DNA from: WLMZ01 sp963732585
Lineage (GTDB): Bacteria > Actinomycetota > Acidimicrobiia > Acidimicrobiales > Ilumatobacteraceae
Length of the DNA stretch: 64,000 nt
Assembly: GCA_963732585.1 (NCBI GenBank)
Contig: CAVSZY010000003.1
Coordinates: 682,001 to 746,000 of the forward strand
Direction of reading: 5' to 3'
The notes beneath the pieces are model-generated. The model had not been told where the DNA came from. It saw only the letters and a program-made list of their open reading frames with translations, and searched no databases. Made by a program: the position numbers and the translations under genes. Positions 17,434 through 25,423 of the stretch are shown here, in pieces; the stretch's first letter is position 1; the number at the start of each line of letters is the position of its first letter.

Positions 17434-18838
17434 ATGTCGCTGCCCGTTATCACCGTTGTCGCGCCGGGCTCGTCGGCTGAGGCGGCCGGGCTGCAGGTTG
17501 GCGACGAGGTGGTGTCGCTCAACGGCCAACAGCCGCGCGACATCATCGAGTGGCGATTCATCGTCGATGAGGCCGAGGTTGATCTGGAGATCAAACGAGC
17601 CAATGTGGTGTTCGAGGTGCAGGTTCGCAAGCGTGACGGCGAGCCGCTCGGTGCCGAGGTGTCGAGCGCGGTGTTCGATCGGGTGCGCACCTGCGACAAC
17701 CATTGCGAGTTCTGTTTCATCTATCAGTTGCCAAAGGGCCTGCGCCGCAGTCTCTATCTCAAGGACGACGACTACCGCCTGAGCTTTCTCTACGGCAACT
17801 TCACCACACTGACCCGTTTCACCGAATACGACCTGGAGCGGGTGATCACCGAGCACCTCTCGCCGTTGCACGTCAGCATTCACGCCACCGATCACGACGT
17901 GCGCAACCGCATGTTGCGCAATGCCCGCGGCGGCATGAGCCTGCGCTGGCTGCGGGCGCTGCTCGACAACGGCATCACCGTGCATGGCCAGATCGTGATC
18001 TGCCCGGGGGTCAATGACGGGGCGGTGCTCGACGACACGTTGGCGGGGATCCTCGATGAATACCCCGAGTTGGCCTCGGTGGCCTGTGTGCCGCTAGGGC
18101 TGAGCAAGTTCAACGCCGAGGCGGCGATGCGCCTGCACACCCCGGCCGAGGCCTGCGCGGTGCTCGACACCGTGCACGAATGGCAGGAGATCATGCTCAG
18201 CGCCGTTGGCCACCGGATGGTCTTTGCCGCCGACGAGTACTACCTGATGACTGGTCGGGCGTTCCCTGAAGCCGAGATGTACGCCGGATTTGACATGCAC
18301 GAAGACGGCATCGGCATGGCCCGCACATTCATGATGGAGTTCGCTGGCGAAGTCGAGGTGCCGATCGGGCCGCAGAGCGGCTTTTTCGCCTCCGTCGATG
18401 GTGCTCCGGCTGCCGGCTACCGGGCGCCGCGCGAATCCTGCTGGCGACACCGGTCTACGTGGTTGTGGCAGTGCCGAAGTGGCCCCGTTGTCGATCGGGC
18501 CCCGCCGCGATGCGCCGATCGGGGTGCTCACGGGCGAGTTCGGGGCGCAGGTGATCGGGCCGCTGATCGCCAACCTGCAACGTGACGATGTACGCGTCAT
18601 TCCGGTGGTCAACGAATTCTTTGGCGGCAATACGGCGGTAACCGGATTGATGGTCGGCGAAGACATTGCTCGGGTGCTGGGTGCGGAACCGCCCCGGCAC
18701 CGCTACCTTCTGCCTGACGTCTGCCTCAGCGAGGGCCGTTTTCTTGACGGTATGACGATCGATCAGCTGCCGCGGCAGGTCGAGGTCGTTGCGACTAATG
18801 GCATTTCGCTGCGGCAGGCCCTGGAGGTAGGGCAATGA
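17434..18838 (+). CDS. DUF512 radical-SAM protein with N-terminal PDZ (apparent frameshift)
   Basis: Joined frames give about 467 residues. The N-terminus is a PDZ-like domain (VAPGSSAEAAGLQVGDEVVSLNG), followed by RTCDNHCEFCFIYQLP, the Cys-x3-Cys-x2-Cys cluster motif of a radical-SAM enzyme, then PLHVSIHATD. The C-terminal DUF512 domain (IGVLTGEFGAQVIGPL, VNEFFGGNTAVTGL, LLPDVCL, FLDGMT) reads in the next frame, so one extra base lies near 18420-18450. The first frame ends at 18585 with low-quality sequence. The function of DUF512 proteins is not established. TAGATT (17419-17424) sits 9 nt before the ATG. The stop overlaps the der start, as in many actinobacteria where the two are neighbours. 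Confidence 0.85.
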
Positions 18839-20184
18839 GTAACACTTCTGAAAATCCGGTCGCTCTGCCGACCGTTGTCATCGTCGGTCGACCGAACGTC
18901 GGCAAAAGCACCTTGTTCAACCGCATTATTGGCGAGCAGGTGGCCATCGTCGAAGACCGACCGGGGGTCACTCGTGACCGCAAGGAAGTCGAAGCCGAAT
19001 GGCTTGGGCGGCCGTTCATGCTCGTCGATACCGGTGGCTGGCTGCCCCACGGCAGCGAACTCGACGCCAAAGTCAGCCGTCAGGTCGAGGCTGCTGTGCG
19101 CCAAGCCGACCTGGTGCTGTTCGTCGTCGACGCCTCGGTCGGTCTCGCCGACGAGGACGATTCGATCGCCGTGTGGCTGCGCAAGATCACCGCTGCGGTG
19201 CTGGTGGTGGCCAACAAGGCGGACAACGACCGCCGCGAGAGCGATCGCTGGGAGTTCCTCGCGCTTGGCCTCGGCGAGCCCTATCCGGTCAGCGCCTTGC
19301 ATGGTCGGCGTGCCGGCGATTTACTCGACGAGGTCATCGCCCGCATCCCTGATCTGGGTGCACCCGTGGCAGCGGATGGCGACGATGAGGAGTGGGCACC
19401 GGCTGAGCCGGATGCGCCACGAGTGGCCATCGTCGGGCGGCCAAATGTCGGCAAGAGCACGCTGTTCAACCGGTTGGTCGGCGAGAACCGTTCGGTGACG
19501 CACGACATGCCGGGCACGACGCGTGATTCGATCGACACGTTGGTCGAGACCGACGACGGGCCGATCGTGTTCGTCGACACCGCTGGTATGCGCCGACGGA
19601 GCAAGATCGACGATTCGGCGGAGTACTACTCGCTGGTGCGGGCCTTGCGCAGCATCGATGACGCCGACATTGCGCTGCTGGTGATCGACGCAACCGAGGG
19701 TGTCACCGGGCAGGATCAGCGCCTCGCGGAACGGGTCGACGCTGCTGGGTGCCCGATCGTGTTGATGCTCAACAAGTGGGAGCTGATCGAGGACGCCGAG
19801 CGGCGCTTGGACATTCTTGCCGACGTCAACCGCAAGCTCGGGTTCATTGGCGATGCGCCGGTGTTGAAGATCTCGGCGTTGAGTGGCAAAGGGGTGCACA
19901 AACTGGCGCCGGTGCTGACCGAGGCGATCGTGCAGTATCACCGCCGAGTGCCGACGCGCGACGTCAACAAGGTGATCGCCGCTGCGCAGCAAAAGCAGCC
20001 CGCGCCTGGGGGCACCCGAATTCTGTATGCCCTGCAGGGAGCGACCGATCCGCCGACCTTTACGTTGTTCGTCAATCGTGAGTTGCCCCACACCTACCTG
20101 CGTTACATCGAGCGCAGCATTCGTGAGGCCTTCGATTTCGGCTCGACGCCGCTGAAGCTGCGCGTGCGTAAACGGACGGAATAG
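18835..20184 (+). CDS. der: Ribosome-biogenesis GTPase Der (EngA)
   Basis: A 449-residue protein with two tandem GTPase domains, the defining trait of Der. The first P-loop GRPNVGKS is at about residues 16-23 and the second at about 200-207. Each is followed by switch elements (DRPGVTRD, DMPGTTRDS), DTGGW / DTAGM, and NKAD / NKWE. The C-terminal KH-like domain (about 360-449) has PPTFTLFVN and RYIERSIREAFDF. It acts in 50S subunit maturation. The start overlaps the stop of the DUF512 gene (ATGA). Confidence 0.96.
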   Translation: MSNTSENPVALPTVVIVGRPNVGKSTLFNRIIGEQVAIVEDRPGVTRDRKEVEAEWLGRPFMLVDTGGWLPHGSELDAKVSRQVEAAVRQADLVLFVVDASVGLADEDDSIAVWLRKITAAVLVVANKADNDRRESDRWEFLALGLGEPYPVSALHGRRAGDLLDEVIARIPDLGAPVAADGDDEEWAPAEPDAPRVAIVGRPNVGKSTLFNRLVGENRSVTHDMPGTTRDSIDTLVETDDGPIVFVDTAGMRRRSKIDDSAEYYSLVRALRSIDDADIALLVIDATEGVTGQDQRLAERVDAAGCPIVLMLNKWELIEDAERRLDILADVNRKLGFIGDAPVLKISALSGKGVHKLAPVLTEAIVQYHRRVPTRDVNKVIAAAQQKQPAPGGTRILYALQGATDPPTFTLFVNRELPHTYLRYIERSIREAFDFGSTPLKLRVRKRTE

Positions 20185-20189
20185 CGTCG

Positions 20190-20447
20190 ATGCCCTGGTG
20201 TGAGGAGTGCGCCAAGTATTGGGCACCGTCGGCGATGCTGGAGCACGGGGCGTGCCCGAGTTGCCAGCGGGTGATCGAGGCCCCGAAGCGGCCGGCGCCG
20301 GTGACGGCCAAGAACGTGAACCTGCGGCAGTTGGCTGCGGGCGAGGGAGCGTGCGAGGATGACGTCAAGGCCCCGTGGCACTTCAAGCTGCTGATGGTGA
20401 TGATGGGGTTGTATTTCGTGTGGCGGATCATCGACCTGTTCATTTGA
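20190..20447 (+). CDS. Small zinc-ribbon, single-membrane-segment protein
   Basis: 85 residues. Four cysteines as two CxxC pairs (Cys4/7 and Cys22/25) form a zinc ribbon, followed by a linker rich in Ala/Pro and one C-terminal hydrophobic segment (about residues 66-84, FKLLMVMMGLYFVWRIIDL). The predicted layout is a cytoplasmic ribbon anchored to the membrane. No function is known to me. It starts 5 nt after the der stop and probably shares its transcript. Confidence 0.75.
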   Translation: MPWCEECAKYWAPSAMLEHGACPSCQRVIEAPKRPAPVTAKNVNLRQLAAGEGACEDDVKAPWHFKLLMVMMGLYFVWRIIDLFI

Positions 20448-20491
20448 ATCGGGGCGCGGGCGCGTTACGCTCGGGACTTCCGTATCAACCA

Positions 20492-20568
20492 CGGGCTGTA
20501 GCGCAGCTTGGTAGCGCACTTGTCTGGGGGACAAGGGGTCGCAGGTTCAAGTCCTGTCAGCCCGACCA
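20492..20568 (+). tRNA. tRNA-Pro (anticodon GGG)
   Basis: A full cloverleaf of 77 nt including an encoded CCA. The acceptor CGGGCTG pairs with CAGCCCG. The D arm contains AGCTTGGTAGC. The anticodon stem CTTGT/ACAAG encloses CTGGGGG with GGG at the anticodon. The T arm is GCAGG-TTCAAGT-CCTGT, followed by discriminator A and CCA. The initial C-G pair and anticodon identify proline. It stands 44 nt after the zinc-ribbon gene and is followed by a hairpin terminator. Confidence 0.97.
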
Positions 20569-20569
20569 C

Positions 20570-20624
20570 TGTGATGTCGTGAGACATCGGCAAGGCCCGA
20601 ACCCTATTGGGGTTCGGGTTTCTT
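20570..20624 (+). repeat. Two-hairpin element, left copy of an inverted pair
   Basis: TGTGATGT, then GAGACATCG, then CCCGAACCC-loop-GGGTTCGGG. The same order of blocks recurs on the minus strand at 20861-20913 with a few substitutions and a one-base gap. The two copies face each other across about 235 nt. Confidence 0.7.
20596..20624 (+). terminator. Rho-independent terminator after tRNA-Pro
   Basis: CCCGAACCC (20596-20604) and GGGTTCGGG (20610-20618) form a perfect 9-bp stem with a 5-nt loop, then TTTCTT. It is preceded by a second small hairpin, GATGTC-GTGA-GACATC (20573-20588). Confidence 0.75.
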
Positions 20625-20860
20625 GCTTGGCGAGTTGGGCCTTCCACGCGGTAGTGAAACTTGTGCGGAGCTGATTTTGTGAGAGGTCCCAGCGATCGAT
20701 GAATCGGCCGTCGGTACACCCGGCGCTGAAGCGGGCACAGTCACAGAGAATGCCGAATCCTCCGCAGATCCATGAGCCTGCGTGAATGGGTCCACTCGAC
20801 CACCGCATGCCGTAATCGACACACACGCGGCTGCGATATCCACACATCGGGCCCTAAAAT

Positions 20861-20913
20861 GACAACCCGAACCCTGGCGAGGGTTCGGGTTGTCGGCGAT
20901 GTCTCGCAACATC
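20861..20913 (-). repeat. Two-hairpin element, right copy (minus strand)
   Basis: Read on the minus strand it has TGTGATGT, GAGACATCG, and then a hairpin whose 15-bp arms (20861-20875 and 20880-20894) match perfectly around a 4-nt loop, followed by ATTTTAG. That is terminator-like for leftward transcription, although no leftward gene is evident. It is the inverted partner of 20570-20624. Confidence 0.7.
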
Positions 20914-20923
20914 ACATGGTACG

Positions 20924-20975
20924 CAATATTGTCGTTGAGCTGCCCGTGGGTTCCAAGCGATTTGCACAATATTGT
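20924..20975. promoter_or_regulatory. Paired CAATATTG palindromes upstream of the Phd antitoxin
   Basis: CAATATTG at 20924-20931 and ACAATATTGT at 20966-20975 are two copies of one AT-rich palindrome whose centres are 43 bp apart, about four helical turns. The second lies between the -35 and -10 boxes of the antitoxin promoter. This fits autoregulation by a Phd-type antitoxin complex (inference). Confidence 0.55.
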
Positions 20976-20990
20976 ACACTCATGTATAAA
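20962..20990 (+). promoter_or_regulatory. Promoter of the Phd/PIN module
   Basis: TTGCAC (20962-20967) and TATAAA (20985-20990) are spaced by 17 nt. The -10 box ends 6 nt before ATG 20997, implying an almost or fully leaderless transcript. Confidence 0.65.
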
Positions 20991-20996
20991 TGTCTC

Positions 20997-21287
20997 ATGT
21001 CGACGATGACTGTCAGCGAGGCCCGCGCCGCCCTTCCCGAGATTCTGGATCGTGTGAGCGCCGGAGACGAGGTCACGCTGACTCGTCACGGACAGGCCGT
21101 CGCAGTCATCGTGCGCCCCGATTCGCTGCGGTCGCGACGTGCCGACGCCGCCCAGGCCCTGGCTACAAGCGTCCGCGATGTGCTCAGCGCCGGTCGACGA
21201 ACGGCTCTTGCCGAACGCCCGTCGATGACGGCGGGGCGAGCCGAGGCGCTCGTGGCGGAGGTACGAGCCGCCCGAGCACAGCGATAA
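20997..21287 (+). CDS. Phd/YefM-type antitoxin
   Basis: 96 residues. The N-terminal MTVSEARAALPEILDRVSAGDEVTLTRHGQAVAVIV is the Phd/YefM DNA-binding fold. The C-terminal half is helical, rich in Ala and Arg, and would wrap the toxin. ATG 20997 is supported by the promoter 6 nt upstream. An open frame continues further upstream through the hairpin element but has no coding character. The PIN-domain gene follows after 3 nt, so this is a type II toxin-antitoxin pair with the antitoxin first. Confidence 0.88.
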   Translation: MSTMTVSEARAALPEILDRVSAGDEVTLTRHGQAVAVIVRPDSLRSRRADAAQALATSVRDVLSAGRRTALAERPSMTAGRAEALVAEVRAARAQR

Positions 21288-21290
21288 CCG

Positions 21291-21734
21291 ATGGATGCAT
21301 TCGACGCCGACGTGTTGATCTACGCCGCCGTGCCTGATCACCCACTCGGTCGCCGAGTCCGAGCGCTCTTTTCGACTGCTCCGGTCGAGGGCGCCGATGC
21401 CGACGTCGGCGGTCTTGCCGGAGTCGGTTCGGTCCTGCTCATTCCGGAATTGCTCACCAAACCGCTACGAGATCAGGTCGATGGCGAACTTCACGAACTC
21501 GGCGCGCTGTTGGCACGGCTCGACCTGCGGCCAACCGACGTGGCCACGGCCGCATTGGCGGCGGCCCTCGGCGCTAGATATCACCTACGGGCAGCCGATG
21601 CGATTCACCTAGCCACGGCGGTGAACTCCGGTGCGACTCGCTTCCTGACGAACAACACGAAGGACTTCGCCAAGAACATCACCGAGATCGACATCACCTA
21701 CCCGACCGACCTGACCGACCCGACGACCCGATGA
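21291..21734 (+). CDS. PIN-domain toxin paired with the Phd antitoxin
   Basis: 147 residues. PIN acidic residues are Asp6 in FDADVLIYAA, Glu in IPELLTKPL (about 54), and Asp in RAADAIHLATA (about 103). The final position sits in FLTNNTKDF. An insert of acidic and glycine residues (about 30-45) lengthens the protein compared with VapC. A Phd antitoxin with a PIN toxin is a known mixed pairing. It starts 3 nt after the antitoxin stop. The C-terminal tail repeats TD-LTDPTT, which is probably not part of the fold. Confidence 0.85.
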   Translation: MDAFDADVLIYAAVPDHPLGRRVRALFSTAPVEGADADVGGLAGVGSVLLIPELLTKPLRDQVDGELHELGALLARLDLRPTDVATAALAAALGARYHLRAADAIHLATAVNSGATRFLTNNTKDFAKNITEIDITYPTDLTDPTTR

Positions 21735-21779
21735 GTTACGGATCGCCGACGCGTTTACTTCGCTGCGCTTCGGGAGCCG

Positions 21780-22095
21780 GTGGGACGAGGACGGTGGCGA
21801 CGGATGTCGTTCCGCGACGTACAGCGGCAGCGCGTACTTTGCCGCCGAGGCAGGTGGTCAAGCGGCGCTCCGCTTCATCGACGCACTGGAGGAGGCGGTC
21901 CGTCATCTCTCGGAGGCGCCAGGAACCGGTTCGCTCAAGTTCGGCTACGACCTCGGCATTCCCGAGCTCCGGGCATGGCGGCTCAGACGGTTTCCTTACG
22001 TGATCTTCTATGTCCCCTTCGACGATTACATCGACGTCTGGCGCGTGCTCCGCCAACGCCGTGACGTGCACGCTTCGTTAGCGCTCGGCGACTGA
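21780..22095 (+). pseudogene. ParE/RelE-family toxin with a broken N-terminus
   Basis: In the frame ending at TGA 22093-22095 the sequence from 21835 reads YFAAEAGGQAALRFIDALEEAV, APGTG, and ELRAWRLRRFPYVIFYVP followed by VWRVLRQRRDV. This is a clear match to the ParE/RelE toxin fold: helical hairpin plus the C-terminal strand with its RRD tail. No start codon exists in this frame close enough to give the missing first strand. The frame one base earlier offers MSFRDVQRQR from ATG 21804, so a single extra base near 21830 could rejoin them. No matching antitoxin is next to it. It is either an eroded gene or another sequence error. Confidence 0.6.
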
Positions 22096-22127
22096 GAGCC
22101 GCGAAGCCGTCTGGACCGTTCTGGCGC

Positions 22128-22148
22128 CATAGTCAACGGTTGACTATG
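22128..22148. promoter_or_regulatory. Perfect 21-bp palindrome at the modA promoter (operator)
   Basis: CATAGTCAAC, a central G, and GTTGACTATG form 10-bp arms with no mismatch. TATGCT (22145-22150) overlaps the right arm and lies 6 nt before ATG 22157, so a bound protein would block the -10 box. A PadR-family gene at the end of the operon is the best candidate binder (inference). Confidence 0.7.
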
Positions 22149-22156
22149 CTTCAGTG

Positions 22157-22909
22157 ATGCTCAGTCGCCGTGTGTTGATCGCTGTCGCTGCGTGCGGTTT
22201 GGTCCTCGGTGCTTGTGCCGGGGGCGAGTCATCGCGTGTGGGCCCCGAGCAGGTCACCGTCTTCGCCGCATCGTCGTTGACCGCAGCGTTCATCGAGATC
22301 GGCGACGAGTTCATGATCGCCCATCCGCAGGTGAAGGTCACCTTCAATTTTGCGGCATCGTCGGAACTCGTCGCACAGATTGCCGAGGGCGCTCCCGCCG
22401 ACGTCTTCGCCTCCGCCGATCAGACCAACATGGCCAAGCTGATCGACACCGACGCAACTGCTGCCAAGCCCATCGACTTCGCCACCAACAAGGCCGCGAT
22501 CATCGTCGAAAAGGGCAACCCGCAGCGGATCACCAACCTCGCCGACCTGGCCCGCGACGACCTGATCGTCGTCCTCTGTGCCCCGCAGGTGCCGTGCGGT
22601 TCCTACGCCGCCGAGGTCATCGACAACGCCGCCGTCACCGTGACAGCAAAGTCCTTGGAGGAGAACGTCAAAGCGGTGGTCGCCAAGGTGACCCTGGGCG
22701 AGGCTGACGCCGGCATCGTCTACGCCACCGATGTCGCCGGCGCTGGTACAAAGGCCTCGGGCGTGGACATCCCCGCCGAACTCAACGTCGTTGCCCGCTA
22801 CCCGATCGCGGCGCTCAACAACACCGTTGGCGCCCAGGCATTCATCGCATTTGTCATCGGCGCAGCGGGGCAAAGCATTCTCGCCTCCTATGGCTTCCTC
22901 GCCCCATGA
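22157..22909 (+). CDS. modA: Molybdate-binding lipoprotein ModA
   Basis: A 250-residue solute-binding protein. The signal peptide ends at lipobox LGAC (Cys20). The oxyanion site is recognisable as FAASSLTAAF and FNFAASSELVAQI, each contributing a serine, with GAPADVFASAD, and later AGIVYATDV. It captures molybdate or tungstate outside the membrane for ModBC. ATG 22157 follows TATGCT by 6 nt. GTG 22154 is also in frame but leaves too little room for a -10 box. The stop overlaps modB (ATGA). Confidence 0.93.
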   Translation: MLSRRVLIAVAACGLVLGACAGGESSRVGPEQVTVFAASSLTAAFIEIGDEFMIAHPQVKVTFNFAASSELVAQIAEGAPADVFASADQTNMAKLIDTDATAAKPIDFATNKAAIIVEKGNPQRITNLADLARDDLIVVLCAPQVPCGSYAAEVIDNAAVTVTAKSLEENVKAVVAKVTLGEADAGIVYATDVAGAGTKASGVDIPAELNVVARYPIAALNNTVGAQAFIAFVIGAAGQSILASYGFLAP

Positions 22910-23739
22910 CCGCCCGTCGGTCTACCAAGCGAAGTCAGAGGTTGCCCGCTCCGGCGCTGGCCCTTGCCATCTTCGCTGTTGCCTTCTTTGCGCTGCCGCT
23001 CGTCGGCCTCATCTGGCGAGCACCATGGTCCAAGGCCTGGATTTACCTCAGCGCCGACGAAGCCCTCACCGCGCTGCGCCTGTCGCTGACCTGTTCGCTG
23101 TGGGCCACGGGGCTCTCGATCCTGTTTGGCGTACCGCTGGCTTGGATGCTGGCCAGGGTCGAGTTCCCCGGCCGCAACGCCGTGCGCGCCCTGTGCACCT
23201 TGTCGATGGTGCTCCCTCCGGTGGTCGGCGGGGTCGCCCTGTTCTTCGCCCTCGGACGGCGGGGGATCGTCGGCCAGTACCTCGATCGCTGGTTCGACAT
23301 TACCCTGGCGTTCACCACCGCCGGCGTCGTCATCGCCCAAACCTTCGTGGCCATGCCCTTCTTGGTGATCACTGTCGAAGCCGCCCTGCGCCAACTCGAC
23401 GGCCGCGTGGAAGACGCCTCACGAACACTCGGTGCCTCGCCGTGGTACACGTTTCGCCGGGTGACCCTGCCGGCGATTCGCCCGGCACTGGTCGCCGGCG
23501 CGGTGCTCGCCTGGGCCCGAGCGCTCGGCGAATTCGGTGCGACCATCACCTTCGCCGGCAACTTCCCAGGCACCACACAAACGATGCCGCTCGCCGTCTA
23601 TCTCTCCCTGGAAACAAACCCTGAGGCGGCGATCATTCTCGCTTTGGTGCTGATCGCGGTGTCCTTCGTGGTCATCGTCGGGCTGCGCGATCGTTGGTTC
23701 GGGAGCAGCGGCAACGCCGTAACGACGAGGGTCGCATGA
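22906..23739 (+). CDS. modB: Molybdate ABC transporter permease ModB
   Basis: 277 residues with about six hydrophobic segments. The coupling loop is EDASRTLGASPWYTFRRVTLP, and the EFGATITFAGNFPG-x-TQTMPLAVY stretch is characteristic of ModB. It forms the transmembrane channel with ModA outside and ModC inside. ATGA overlaps at both ends tie it to modA and modC. A basic N-terminus (RRSTKRSQR) precedes the first helix. Confidence 0.94.
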   Translation: MTARRSTKRSQRLPAPALALAIFAVAFFALPLVGLIWRAPWSKAWIYLSADEALTALRLSLTCSLWATGLSILFGVPLAWMLARVEFPGRNAVRALCTLSMVLPPVVGGVALFFALGRRGIVGQYLDRWFDITLAFTTAGVVIAQTFVAMPFLVITVEAALRQLDGRVEDASRTLGASPWYTFRRVTLPAIRPALVAGAVLAWARALGEFGATITFAGNFPGTTQTMPLAVYLSLETNPEAAIILALVLIAVSFVVIVGLRDRWFGSSGNAVTTRVA

Positions 23740-24791
23740 CGCTCTCGGCGCAGATCGCCCTGCAACTTGGCGCCCTCGACCTCCAGGCCGACCTCGACGT
23801 CAGACCCGGTGAGTTGCTGGCCTTGCTCGGCCCAAACGGGGCTGGCAAGAGCACGGTGTTGCGCTGCCTGGCCGGGCTGACGCCAATCGAGCGTGGCTGC
23901 ATCAGCCTCGACGGCACCGTCGTCGACGATCCGGCAACGAGCACCTTCGTCGAACCTGAGCAACGCCCGGTCGGATTCGTCTTCCAGAACTACCTGCTCT
24001 TCGAACAGATGAGCGTGATCGAGAACGTGGCCTACGGGCTGCGCGCCCGCAAGACTCCAAAACTCGAAGCACGGCGGCGTGCAGGCGAGTGGCTGGAACG
24101 TGTCGGCCTCGCCGAGTACGCCGAGCAACGACCACGATCGCTTTCCGGCGGGCAAGCACAGCGGGCTGCGTTGGCCAGAGCCTTGGCCAGCAACCCGCGA
24201 GTGTTGCTGCTCGACGAGCCGCTCGCCGCTCTCGATGCTGGCACCCGCAGCAGCGTTCGGCGCGACCTGCGTCGCCACTTGGAGACGTTCGAGGGGATGC
24301 GCATCCTTGTCACCCACGACCCGGTCGACGCCTATGCGCTGGCTGACCGGGTGGCCATTCTCGACGCCGGGCGCATCGTGCAGACCGGCAGCCTCGCCGA
24401 GGTCACCGCCCACCCACGGTCGCGCTACGTCGCCGATCTCGTCGGGGTCAACCTCGTCAATGGCACCGTCAACGACAGGGTGATGACGACATCAGCTGGC
24501 GCTCAGGTGGTCATCGCCGACGCCCCCAATGGCTCGTCGTTCGCCGTCATCCGCCCGCACTCGATCGCTCTCGTGCGCCGACCAGCAAGCGAGTCGAGCC
24601 AGCGAAACACCTGGATTGGAACGATCGCCGACATCGACCGGCTCGGCGACCGGGTGCGCGTCGGCATCGACGGGCAACTGCCATTGACCGCCGAGATCAC
24701 CATCGCCGCCCTCGAATCGTTGCAACTGCGCCCTGGCGACGACATCCACGCCTCGGTCAAGGCCACCGACATCGAGGTCTACCCGGCGTGA
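23736..24791 (+). CDS. modC: Molybdate ABC transporter ATP-binding protein ModC
   Basis: 351 residues. The ATPase domain has Walker A GPNGAGKST (about 32-40), signature LSGGQAQRAALARAL, Walker B VLLLDEPLAALD and the switch histidine VTHD. A C-terminal TOBE/Mop-like domain (about 285-350) may bind the oxyanion and gate transport. The true start is ATG 23736, overlapping the modB stop. An upstream start at 23694 lies inside modB. Its stop overlaps the GTG of the PadR gene. Confidence 0.94.
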   Translation: MTLSAQIALQLGALDLQADLDVRPGELLALLGPNGAGKSTVLRCLAGLTPIERGCISLDGTVVDDPATSTFVEPEQRPVGFVFQNYLLFEQMSVIENVAYGLRARKTPKLEARRRAGEWLERVGLAEYAEQRPRSLSGGQAQRAALARALASNPRVLLLDEPLAALDAGTRSSVRRDLRRHLETFEGMRILVTHDPVDAYALADRVAILDAGRIVQTGSLAEVTAHPRSRYVADLVGVNLVNGTVNDRVMTTSAGAQVVIADAPNGSSFAVIRPHSIALVRRPASESSQRNTWIGTIADIDRLGDRVRVGIDGQLPLTAEITIAALESLQLRPGDDIHASVKATDIEVYPA

Positions 24792-25360
24792 GGCAGACAC
24801 AGCGCAGCGACGACCAGCTGTTGTTGGGGGAGTGGGCGTGCCTCGGGATCCTTTATCCCGCGCCGACGCACGGTTTCGCCGTCGCTGCCCGGCTGAAACC
24901 AACCGGCGACGTCGGCCGGGTGTGGTCGCTGTCGCGGGCCTTGACCTACCGCTCGTTGGAGCAGCTTGGCCGTCGTGGCTTCACCGAAGCGGTAGGCGAG
25001 GAACCGGGGATCGCTGGCGGCAATCGGACGATCCTGGCGGCCACTCCGACGGGTCGAAACCAGCTGCGAAGCTGGATCGACACCCCGGTCGTGCACCTGC
25101 GCGACCTGCGCAGCGAGTTGCTGCTCAAACTGCTACTCGCCGAGATCTGTAGCATCGAAACGACTGACATGATCGAGCGCCAAGGCGAGCACATCGCCGG
25201 GTTGACGTCAGCGATTGCCGCGCAGGTCGACGCAGAACCCGGTGACGTCGTCGCCCTGTGGCGCAGCGAATCGGCCGCCGCTGCGTTGCGTTTCCTCGAA
25301 CGGTTGCCTGAGCCGAAGCGCAGGTCGTCCATCGCCTGCAACGGCGTCGCGAGCACTTGA
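24788..25360 (+). CDS. PadR-family transcriptional regulator, last gene of the mod operon
   Basis: A 190-residue protein. The N-terminal winged helix (LGEWACLGILYPAPTHGFAVAARL, then YRSLEQLGRRGF and RTILAATPTGRNQLRSWI) is PadR-like. The C-terminal helices (DLRSELLLKLLLAEI and following) match the PadR/Vir dimerisation region. It starts at GTG inside the modC stop codon and so is made with the transporter. No ModE homologue is seen, so it is a candidate molybdate-responsive regulator acting at the palindrome before modA. That link is inference from position only. Confidence 0.82.
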   Translation: MRQTQRSDDQLLLGEWACLGILYPAPTHGFAVAARLKPTGDVGRVWSLSRALTYRSLEQLGRRGFTEAVGEEPGIAGGNRTILAATPTGRNQLRSWIDTPVVHLRDLRSELLLKLLLAEICSIETTDMIERQGEHIAGLTSAIAAQVDAEPGDVVALWRSESAAAALRFLERLPEPKRRSSIACNGVAST

Positions 25361-25423
25361 CGACGATGTCTGGCATGATGACAGCTGAATCGAGTTTGAT
25401 CCCGACCGCCGCGAGGTAGAGCT

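Larger units (their letters stand above)
20569..20996. other. 428-nt gene-free stretch between tRNA-Pro and the Phd/PIN module
   Basis: It contains the two facing hairpin elements, and, to the right, the promoter and operator of the antitoxin. The middle part (20626-20860) has no convincing gene. A minus-strand frame there reads FTTAWKAQLAK, which looks like the tail of a decayed protein, but it has no start or family match that I can name. The stretch looks like the scar of a mobile or exchanged segment beside a tRNA. Confidence 0.5.

Noticed and set aside
20604..20860. Minus-strand frames ending in AWKAQLAK near the hairpin
   Set aside because: No start codon with support, and the frame passes through tRNA and terminator sequence. 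At best the tail of a decayed gene.
20492..22127. Integrated element at tRNA-Pro with an att duplication
   Set aside because: I looked for a second copy of the tRNA 3' end after the toxin-antitoxin patch and saw none, and no integrase gene is present. An old exchange is possible but not shown.
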